Below, one piece after another: positions 16,016 to 23,600 of a stretch of 36,002 nucleotides of DNA. A program made the translations under genes and the position numbers. Under the pieces are notes generated by a model. It worked only from the letters and a program-made list of their open reading frames with translations. It was not told the origin of the DNA and did no database searches. The stretch lies in assembly GCA_003545155.1 (NCBI GenBank), contig DQCH01000132.1, forward strand, positions 2,011-38,012, read 5' to 3'. The stretch is from Candidatus Acetothermia bacterium. Its GTDB lineage: Bacteria; Bipolaricaulota; Bipolaricaulia; UBA7950; UBA9294. Numbering within the stretch: position 1 is the stretch's first letter; each line of letters starts with the position of its first letter.

Positions 16016-16645
16016 CTAGAACCTTTCCTTCAACTCATCCAGCGCTCCCAAAGTAAATACAAGCTTCTCATGACGCAGAACGTCGTACACATTCACCCCA
16101 ACACAGGCCAAACACTTGATCCGGGGAAGATTGGAGAAAGATTTCTTGACGGGGCGATTATACTCATCAGCAGCGACCACCATCAAGGTAGTAGTGGTCA
16201 TCTGGAGACGGTTCAATAGGGAGATGGCAGCCTTAGTCTTCGGCTCCTCAAATCCCATCCGATCAAGGAGGACGACTTTCCCTTCGTGAGCGCGATCGGA
16301 GAGAGCCGAAGTCAGAGCCCCCTGGCGCATCTTCTTCGTCAGCTTCAAGTGATAGGAGCGCGGCTTCGGGCCAAAAGTAACACCACCACCAACCCAAAGG
16401 GGAGAGCGACGCGAGCCAGCGCGAGCCCGCCCGGTCCCCTTCTGTCGCCAGGGTTTGCGACCACCACCGCGTACTTCTCCGCGCCCCTTGCTCGAACTCG
16501 TCCCCTGTCGCCGGTTCATAAGCTGCATACGAACAGCCCGATGCAAAAGGTCGGGGTTGACCTTGGCGCCAAAGATACCCTTATCCAGTTCAACAACCTG
16601 GGGCTCACTCGTTCCATCAAAAGTGTACAGCTTTGCTTCAACCAT
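16016..16645 (-). CDS. rplD: 50S ribosomal protein L4
   Basis: L4 reaches into the peptide tunnel and, in E. coli, autoregulates the S10 operon. The chosen ATG 16645 gives 209 residues. The tunnel-loop region is clear: GEVRGGGRKPWRQKGTGRAR, then SRRSPLWVGGGVTFGPKPRS. The ATG overlaps the end of rplC by 8 bases and follows a GAGG site; a GTG one codon upstream is an alternative. Confidence 0.97.
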   Translation of the reverse strand: MVEAKLYTFDGTSEPQVVELDKGIFGAKVNPDLLHRAVRMQLMNRRQGTSSSKGRGEVRGGGRKPWRQKGTGRARAGSRRSPLWVGGGVTFGPKPRSYHLKLTKKMRQGALTSALSDRAHEGKVVLLDRMGFEEPKTKAAISLLNRLQMTTTTLMVVAADEYNRPVKKSFSNLPRIKCLACVGVNVYDVLRHEKLVFTLGALDELKERF

Positions 16646-17261
16646 CACTTTTCCTCAACTGTAAGACAGAACCGCGCGGACCAGGGGTCGATCCTTTGAG
16701 CACCATCAGATTCCTCTCTGGATCGACCCGCAAGACCCTCACTTTCTTAATCGTAACGCGGTGATTACCAGTGTGTCCAGGAAGCTTTTTCCCCTTAACC
16801 ACTCGCCCGGGGTCGACACAGTTCCCCACCGATCCCGGACGCCTGTGAAAGTGGGAGCCATGTGATTTCGGTCCACCGGCGAAGTTCCACCTTTTTACCA
16901 CTCCCTGGAAACCTAGTCCGCGCGAGATCCCGGTAACGTCAATCTTATCTCCCTCAGAAAAGATCTCCGCTCCGATCTTATCTCCTGTATTGTAAACGGA
17001 GGAGTCGTCCACGCGTACCTCAAACAGACGCCGGTGCGGTGGCACACCCGCTTTCTTGTAGTGCCCTTGAAGAGGATGCGTCACCTTTCGCTCTGCGACC
17101 TCCTGATAACCGAGTTGAATCGCGTTGTACCCGTCCGTCTCCACGGTCTTTACTTGCACCACTGTACACGGCTGCGTTTCCATAACCGTCGCCCCGACAG
17201 CACGATCGTCGACAAATAATTGCGTTATCCCTATCTTTCGCGCTAAGATGCCTAGAGCCAT
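16638..17261 (-). CDS. rplC: 50S ribosomal protein L3
   Basis: L3 is a 23S-binding assembly initiator whose loop reaches the peptidyl-transferase centre. The 207-residue protein starts MALGILARKIGITQLF, has VTGISRGLGFQGVVKRWNF and the central extension GGPKSHGSHFHRRPGSVGNC, and ends with VLKGSTPGPRGSVLQL. Start ATG 17261 follows GGAGGGTGTAACGG. It lies 18 bases after rpsJ. Confidence 0.98.
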   Translation of the reverse strand: MALGILARKIGITQLFVDDRAVGATVMETQPCTVVQVKTVETDGYNAIQLGYQEVAERKVTHPLQGHYKKAGVPPHRRLFEVRVDDSSVYNTGDKIGAEIFSEGDKIDVTGISRGLGFQGVVKRWNFAGGPKSHGSHFHRRPGSVGNCVDPGRVVKGKKLPGHTGNHRVTIKKVRVLRVDPERNLMVLKGSTPGPRGSVLQLRKSDG

Positions 17262-17279
17262 CCGTTACACCCTCCGCCT

Positions 17280-17588
17280 TTAGAGCTTGATCTCGATGTC
17301 AACCCCAGTGGGAAGTTCGATGTCCATCAACGCATTGATCGTCTCCGAGGTCGGCTCCTTGATATCAAGCAACCGAGTGTGAATCCGTCGCTCAAAGTGC
17401 TCCATTGACCTCTTATCAATGTGCGGGGAGCGCAGGACCGTATAGATTCGCCTCTTCGTCGGAAGAGGGATGGGACCTGAAATCTTGGCGCGGGTCTCTG
17501 TCGCCGAGTCCACGATCTTTTTGATCGAGCTGTCGACCAGTTCATGGTCGTAGCCCCGCAGCTTGATTCTAATCTTCTCTCTCGCCAT
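17280..17588 (-). CDS. rpsJ: 30S ribosomal protein S10 (NusE)
   Basis: S10 is both a 30S head protein and the NusE transcription-antitermination factor. From ATG 17588 the protein is 102 residues, beginning AREKIRIKLRGYDHELVDSS after the initiator, with GPIPLPTKRRIYTVLRSPH and a C-terminus TGVDIEIKL. The frame is open upstream to 17660, but that part is the shadow of fusA. The first 20 bases overlap the fusA 3' end, so rpsJ translation is probably coupled to EF-G. tuf, which usually separates the two, is missing. Confidence 0.97.
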   Translation of the reverse strand: MAREKIRIKLRGYDHELVDSSIKKIVDSATETRAKISGPIPLPTKRRIYTVLRSPHIDKRSMEHFERRIHTRLLDIKEPTSETINALMDIELPTGVDIEIKL

Positions 17589-19668
17589 AGCTAGAGTAAC
17601 CTCGACTCCTGATAATCTCCTTCCTAAACCCTTCTGGGACCACATCGTAGCGCACCACACGCAGTGTGTAGGTAGCTCGACCTTGAGTCAAAGAACGCAG
17701 TCGCGTAGCATAGCCGAACGTCTCCGCGAGTGGGATAGCCACGAAGACGATCTGCACCATCTCCCGCGACTGAAGTTCTCGGATCTCCCCGCGCCTGCGC
17801 GCCAGGTCCTCCATAATTTCCCCCAGGTACTCGCCCGGAGTGATTACCTCCCCCTCCATAATTGGCTCAAGAAGGTCAAAACTTCCCCTTCTATATACCT
17901 TATGAAGCGCAGTAACTGCAGCCACCCGGAAGGCTAGCTCGGACGAATCGACTGGGTGAAAAGATCCCCCAATCAAGGTAGCCCCAATATCCACTAAAGG
18001 ATAACCGGCGAGGGGACCGTTTGTCAACGTCTCCTTCAGCCCCTTCTCAATCGCCGCTCTATACTCCCGTGGGATCTCGTCTCTCTTGACTGTATCTGTA
18101 AATTGAAAACCGCTTCCGCGCGGGAGGGGCTCGAAGTGGACGATAACATGGCCGTATTGCCCTCGTCCTCCGGTCTGCTTGACAAATTTTCCCTCCACGT
18201 CAATCGGCTCGCTGAGCGTCTCGCGATAGGCAACCTGGGGCTGCCCCACAAGAGCAGAGATGCCGTACTCCTCACGAAGTCGGCGCACTAGGACCTCCAA
18301 ATGCAGCTCCCCCATCCCTGAGATAATCGTTTGATTCGTCGTCTTATTGACATCCACACGGAAGGTCGGATCCTCTTGAGCAAGCTTCGCCAACCCCTCG
18401 GAGAGGACCCCCTGCTCGGCCTCGGTACGCGGTTCGATAGCAATAAAGACGACCGGTTCCGGAAATTTTATTTTCTCTAGGAGGATCGGGGAAGACTTAT
18501 CGCAGAGCGTATCTCCAGTCGAGATCTCGCGAGAACCTACAATCGCTACGATCTCCCCCGCCTGCGTTTCATTCAAGGGAGTGCGCTGATTGGCGTGCAT
18601 CCGGAAAATCTTCATAAGTCGAAGGCCCTTACCTGTTGACGCATTGAACAGATGGTTACCTGCTTCCACTTTTCCTGAATAAACCCTGATAAACACCAAT
18701 CGCCCGGTATAGCGATCGGTGACGACTTTGAACGCCAACGCAGAGAATGGTTGATCAACCTCCGCTGTACGCTCTTCGTCACTACCTACTCCACGCACTG
18801 GAGGGATATCCACCGGCGAGGGAAGGTAACGAACAACGGCGTCGAGAAGCGGCTGTACGCCCTGGTTTTGGAAGGCCGAACCTCCCAAAACTGGAACAAC
18901 GCTGTGGTGGATACACCCACGGCGAAGTCCTTCATGGAACGCCGCCGCGTCAATTTCTGCACCCGCAATATACGCCTCCATCACCCGGTCGTCATACTCG
19001 GCGACTCTCTCAACAGCCATTTCACGATAGCGCTCTAGCTCCTCCCAGATCGTTTCAGGAACGGAGAGATACTCATAACGCTCTCCCTTGCTCTTAGGGT
19101 CCCAAACGATCAGGCGCCGTGCGAGGAGGTCAATCATTCCCACCAAGCGGCGATTCTCGTCACGATAGGGAAGCTGAAGTGGAACGACGACTACACCCAA
19201 CCGATCCTCGATCATCGCCAGGGTTTGGGTATAACTCGACTCAACGCGATCAAGCTTGTTGACAAACGCCAAGCGTGGAATACGGTAACGATCCGCTTGT
19301 CGCCACACGGTTTCGGACTGCGATTCCACCATCTCCACTCCAGAGAAGATAACAATTCCCCCGTCGAGTACGCGTAGTGACCGCTCCACCTCAGCAGTGA
19401 AGTCCACATGCCCCGGGGTATCGATAATGTTGATCCAGTGGTCGCGCCAGGAGCAGGTTGTCGCCGCAGACGTGATAGTGATTCCCCGTTCTCGCTCCTG
19501 GGTCATCCAGTCCATCTCAGTATCCCCTTCGTGTACTTCGCCCATCTTATGGGTCCGTCCAGTGTAGTAAAGAATCCGTTCCGTGGTGGTGGTCTTCCCA
19601 GCATCTATATGAGCCATGATGCCAATATTACGGACCCGTTTTATCCCCACAGAAACGTCGGTGGACAT
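17569..19668 (-). CDS. fusA: Translation elongation factor G
   Basis: EF-G is the ribosomal translocase GTPase. The 699-residue protein has the normal length and order of domains I-V. G motifs are visible: AHIDAGKTTTTE (P-loop, 19-30), RGITITSAAT (switch I), DTPGHVDF (G3), NKLD (G4, where many EF-Gs have NKMD), and GSA (G5). Domain IV has KQTGGRGQYGHV, and later GGSFHPVDSSELAF. It lies in the standard place after rpsL-rpsG, which supports the main EF-G rather than an EF-G2 paralogue. The C-terminus overlaps rpsJ by 20 bases. Confidence 0.96.
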   Translation of the reverse strand: MSTDVSVGIKRVRNIGIMAHIDAGKTTTTERILYYTGRTHKMGEVHEGDTEMDWMTQERERGITITSAATTCSWRDHWINIIDTPGHVDFTAEVERSLRVLDGGIVIFSGVEMVESQSETVWRQADRYRIPRLAFVNKLDRVESSYTQTLAMIEDRLGVVVVPLQLPYRDENRRLVGMIDLLARRLIVWDPKSKGERYEYLSVPETIWEELERYREMAVERVAEYDDRVMEAYIAGAEIDAAAFHEGLRRGCIHHSVVPVLGGSAFQNQGVQPLLDAVVRYLPSPVDIPPVRGVGSDEERTAEVDQPFSALAFKVVTDRYTGRLVFIRVYSGKVEAGNHLFNASTGKGLRLMKIFRMHANQRTPLNETQAGEIVAIVGSREISTGDTLCDKSSPILLEKIKFPEPVVFIAIEPRTEAEQGVLSEGLAKLAQEDPTFRVDVNKTTNQTIISGMGELHLEVLVRRLREEYGISALVGQPQVAYRETLSEPIDVEGKFVKQTGGRGQYGHVIVHFEPLPRGSGFQFTDTVKRDEIPREYRAAIEKGLKETLTNGPLAGYPLVDIGATLIGGSFHPVDSSELAFRVAAVTALHKVYRRGSFDLLEPIMEGEVITPGEYLGEIMEDLARRRGEIRELQSREMVQIVFVAIPLAETFGYATRLRSLTQGRATYTLRVVRYDVVPEGFRKEIIRSRGYSSYGERED

Positions 19669-19713
19669 AGAAGCTCTCTTTCTACCACCTAGAAAACAAG
19701 GAATTGAACCCGA

Positions 19714-20175
19714 CTACCAGCGGTAGTGGGCAAAAGCACGGTTGGCTTCAGCCATGCGGTGGACATCGAGCCGCTTGTTGTAAGCTTTCCCTTCCTTGCG
19801 CGCCGCATCAATAATCTCCGCGGCAAGGCGCCCACTCATTGTATGCTCGCCGCGCTCACGAGCGGCCCGAACGATCCAACGAAGGGCAAGGGCAGTCTGC
19901 CGATCCCGGGGCACCTCGTAGGGAACCTGGTAATTGGCTCCACCGACACGACGGGTGCGTACTTCCAAGCGGGGAGAGCAGTTCGCGACCGCGGCGTTGA
20001 AAACCTCAAGGACAGGAGAATCACTACTTCGATCATCGACCTGTCCCAAGGCTTTATAAACGATCCGCTCCGCGATCGACTTCTTGCCGTCCAGCATGAC
20101 ATAATTAATCAGCTTCGCGAGGAGCCTGCTGTTATACTTGATATCAGGTTCGACACCCCGGCCTGGTATCTGCAT
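19714..20175 (-). CDS. rpsG: 30S ribosomal protein S7
   Basis: S7 nucleates assembly of the 30S head and binds near the E site. The chosen ATG 20175 gives 153 residues, preceded by AGGTGG with a five-base spacer; a GTG at 20184 would put the start on the ribosome site itself. Typical features are YNSRLLAKLINYVMLDGKKS, GGANYQVPYEVPRDRQTALA, and the C-terminal RLDVHRMAEANRAFAHYRW. It lies 9 bases after rpsL and 45 before fusA. Confidence 0.97.
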   Translation of the reverse strand: MQIPGRGVEPDIKYNSRLLAKLINYVMLDGKKSIAERIVYKALGQVDDRSSDSPVLEVFNAAVANCSPRLEVRTRRVGGANYQVPYEVPRDRQTALALRWIVRAARERGEHTMSGRLAAEIIDAARKEGKAYNKRLDVHRMAEANRAFAHYRW

Positions 20176-20184
20176 TCTTTCCAC

Positions 20185-20556
20185 CTAGCTCCCCTTCTTA
20201 GCTCCGTACTTCGAGCGCCCCTGTCGACGTCCCTCTACCCCTTCCGCGTCGAGGGGGCCACGAACGATGTGGTAACGTACTCCTGGAAGGTCCTTCACTC
20301 GGCCGCCCCGTACTATGACCATCGAGTGCTCTTGAAGGTTGTGCCCCTCACCGCCGATGTAAGCGGTGACTTCCTTCCCATTACTCAAGCGGACACGAGC
20401 AACCTTGCGCAGTGCCGAATTCGGCTTTTTAGGGGTGCGGGTGTAGACACGCGTGCAGACGCCTCGCCGCTGTGGGCAGGAACCGAGTGCCGGAGCCTTA
20501 CTCTTTCTTACCTTCGGTTTACGTCCTAGTCGAATAAGTTGATTGATCGTCGGCAT
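20185..20556 (-). CDS. rpsL: 30S ribosomal protein S12
   Basis: S12 monitors codon-anticodon pairing and is the streptomycin target protein. From ATG 20556 the protein reads MPTINQLIRLGRKPKVRKSK, then TPKKPNSALRKVARVRLSNG, then GGEGHNLQEHSMVIVRGGRV; 123 residues is standard. The lysines of KKPNSA and of RVKDLPG, where resistance mutations arise in other bacteria, are wild-type. ATG 20556 has GGAG seven bases upstream; the GTG at 20562 is too close. It is the first gene after the consensus promoter at 20580-20608. Confidence 0.98.
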   Translation of the reverse strand: MPTINQLIRLGRKPKVRKSKAPALGSCPQRRGVCTRVYTRTPKKPNSALRKVARVRLSNGKEVTAYIGGEGHNLQEHSMVIVRGGRVKDLPGVRYHIVRGPLDAEGVEGRRQGRSKYGAKKGS

Positions 20557-20579
20557 CTTCACACTCCAAATTGTAGCAG

Positions 20580-20608
20580 ATTATAGATTAGCTCATAGAT
20601 TCTGTCAA
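20580..20608 (-). promoter_or_regulatory. Consensus sigma-70 promoter for the rpsL-to-rplQ operon
   Basis: On the minus strand a perfect TTGACA (20608-20603) is followed, after exactly 17 bases, by a perfect TATAAT (20585-20580). The -35 box lies inside the last codons of rpoC and the -10 just after its stop. Predicted transcription start is near 20573, giving a leader of about 17 bases before the rpsL ATG. Fully consensus promoters are rare and fit the very high expression of ribosomal proteins. A second TACAAT (20575-20570) has no matching -35. Confidence 0.8.
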
Positions 20609-23600
20609 GTCACCGTTGGAAGGCGATTCCCCAGCCTCCACTAGCTCGTCCTCCAGGGTCTTCGGTGCTGCGGGGAACCCAGTCCCAGCCGGAATCTTTT
20701 TTCCAACAATGATGTTTGGCTTCAGCCCTTCCAGTTTATCCACCTCTCCCCGCAAGGCTGCCTCGGCAAGGACCTTGGTTGTCCGCTGGAAGGAGGCAGC
20801 AGAGAGCCATCCTTTCGTCTGCAGCGCCGCCTTGGAGATACGCAGAAGCTCGCGCTCACCAATAGGAAGGCGCTTGTCCTTTAATGGGATCTCGAAGAGT
20901 TCTTCCCCTCGTTGGATGCGGATAAAGTTGAGGCCTGCACAGTGTGCGGCCTTCAGGGTCTCCTCGGTCAAACACTGACCACTTGAGGCAATCAACCGCC
21001 CGCTTGCAACCACGTCTTCGGCAATCTTCTCGCCAATCGTCTCCTTGCGGACCCGCTCCGCCTCAGAGTTCCAGCGGACCAACGCCTGTACCTCCTGGTG
21101 GAACTCCTCCAGTGCAACCAAGTCACCCAGCAGGAAGCGTGAGTCGCCTTGATCCACAATGCGGACGTTGTTTAAGATATGGCGGATGATCACCTCGAGG
21201 TGCTTATCGTTGATATCCACCCCCTGGGCCTTGTAAACCTTATGAATCTCGGTTAGCAGATATCCTCTCACCTTCTGCACGCCGGCTGTCTCCAAGAGAG
21301 TATGGGGGGGCACAACACCTTTGGTTAAAAGGTCACCCTCTTTCACCTTGTCGCCAACCCGTACCGTCGCCATTTGATCGATCTCCACTACACTCTTGGG
21401 TTGAAAGCGAATCGTCGTAACCCTGTCCTTTTTCCTGACCGCCTCCACTTTCAGGAGCCCACTGTAGGGAATCTCCAACTTAAGCAATCTCTCCCCTTCG
21501 CGTACCTGTTCTCCATTTCCTTTCAAAGGAGAAAGGTCAGCGGTGAGAAGGAAGCGCATCGTGCGGCCCGAGGGGTTATAAACGATGATCCTATCTGAGA
21601 GCAAAAGGACGGTTCCCTCGGCCTCCGCCGCGATGAAGATCGGCTTTGACTTCGAAGTGAGCTGCTCCCCCTTCTTCACCGTAGCCCCAGGCTCGACCAT
21701 CATGCGTGCTCCATAAGAGATCTCATACTTCCGGAGACTCCCATCATCTCCCAGTACCTCGAAAGTCCGCTCCTTCCCCTCGGGAAAACGGACCGTCCCT
21801 TTCCTGTCAGACACGATTGATGGAATATTGAACCGCTCGGTGAGCGCTTCTCCGGCAGAGACAACGTCTCCATCTTTCACTAGCGGAATCACGCCTAAAG
21901 GAAGAGGGTAAGAACGGTCGCCGGACTCAGTATCGATTACGAGCATCTCCTTACGCTTACCATCACTCATCAGGTAGACCTCGCCGGCACACGGGCTCCC
22001 GGAATCCATGAGACCATCTACGTCAACCTCTTCTCCTTTCTTGACGCATGCAGTGGCGGAAGGGATCTGAACCGTCCGTGGTTCGCCAGCGATTTCGATC
22101 CGATCGACACCGCTCTCTGTAGGTGTTATTGCGGTCACGTGCCCGTCGAGGGGTGAGATCCAAGCCTGCGCGCTCTTCATCGTTTTACGCGCTTCAAACA
22201 ACTCCTCAGCGCGGGGAAGCCCCTGAGTGATATCCTCCCCAGCCACACCGCCGGTATGAAAGGTACGCATCGTCAGCTGCGTCCCCGGCTCACCGATCGA
22301 TTGTGCTGCAATCACTCCAACGGCCGTACCCAACTGTACCGGCCGGTGGTTACTCATGTCGTACCCATAACAATACTGACAGATCCCATTTCTCGTCTCA
22401 CAGGTCATCGGTGAGCGGATCATGATCTGGGGCCTCACTCTAATCCGGGTGACCCCAGCGGAACGCAGGGCGCCAATCAAGCGAGGAGTGATCAACTCGT
22501 CTGCCTGGAGGAGAACCCGCCCACTAGCCCGATCGCGAATATCTTCAACGCTTTTGGTCCCCACAAGCCGCTCCTGTTCCAACCTAGTACCTATAGGGAG
22601 TTCGACCTCAAACCTGCCGATATGCGCTGCCATCTCGTGAGTGATCCACTGATTCGCTTCCACTAAAACCTCGCCGGTACTCGGGTCGACAATTGGGCGG
22701 GTGGCAACGCGACCGTAGATCCGTTCTTCAATTGGTTCCATCACTTCGGTCTTGCTAAAGCGGAGAGGATCGACCTCTACCCCTTGCGCGGTTCCACAAT
22801 CAATCTCACGGACAACCGTATCCGAGGAGGCATCGACCAATCGGCGGGTGAGGTAGCCGGAGTCCGCTGTCTTTAGTGCAGTATCGGCCGCCCCCTTGCG
22901 GCCGCCATGAGTGGAGATAAAGTACTCTATCATATCCAACCCCTCGCGAAAGTTGGAGATGACCGGCATCTCAATAATCTCCCCCGACGGCCCGGCCATT
23001 GGCCCCCGCATCCCACACAACTGCTTCACCTGATCTGGCCCACCGCGCGCCCCCGAGGTGACAATCCCATACACAGAATTGAACTTATTGCGACGAAGAT
23101 TCCCCATCGTCGCCTCTTCCACTTCATCAACCGTCCTTCGCCAAACGCGGATCACCGCTTGTGTGCGTTCCTCTTCAGTGGCTAACCCGAGTTCGTACAT
23201 CTTGTTGATCCGCCTAACCACCGCGTAGGAGCGCTTGATGGCCTCCTCCTTCTCCGGTGGGATGAGGCAGTCTTTAATCGAAATCGTCAGTCCAGATTGA
23301 GTAGCATACTTGAAACCAAGATCCTTCAGGCTATCGAGAACCTTCGCCGCTCCCTCCCAACCAAGGCGGTGGTAGCACTCCATGATCAAGCGCTTGATCG
23401 CCCGGCGGTCCATTACCCGGCTGTAATCGTGGACCTCGGGCGGAAGAGCAAGGTTCAGCTCAGCCCGACCGAGGGTCGTCTCCACAAGTTTCCCACCAAT
23501 CCTGATCTTCACCAAGCTATGAAGGTCGAGGAATCCCTCCTCATGTGCCCGTCTCGCCTCAAGGATATCCCGAAAGTACTTTCCAGTTCCCTTTCCCTCA

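Noticed and set aside
15016..16056. Plus-strand frame of 346 codons opposite rplB and rplW
   Set aside because: It lies wholly antisense to two highly conserved ribosomal genes. Its composition is arginine- and proline-rich, as expected for a shadow frame.
17589..17660. Upstream extension of rpsJ by 24 codons
   Set aside because: The extension lies in the fusA coding sequence and does not match the S10 N-terminus; MAREKIRIKL is the family start.
19726..20529. Plus-strand frame of 267 codons opposite rpsG and rpsL
   Set aside because: Antisense shadow of conserved S7 and S12 genes.
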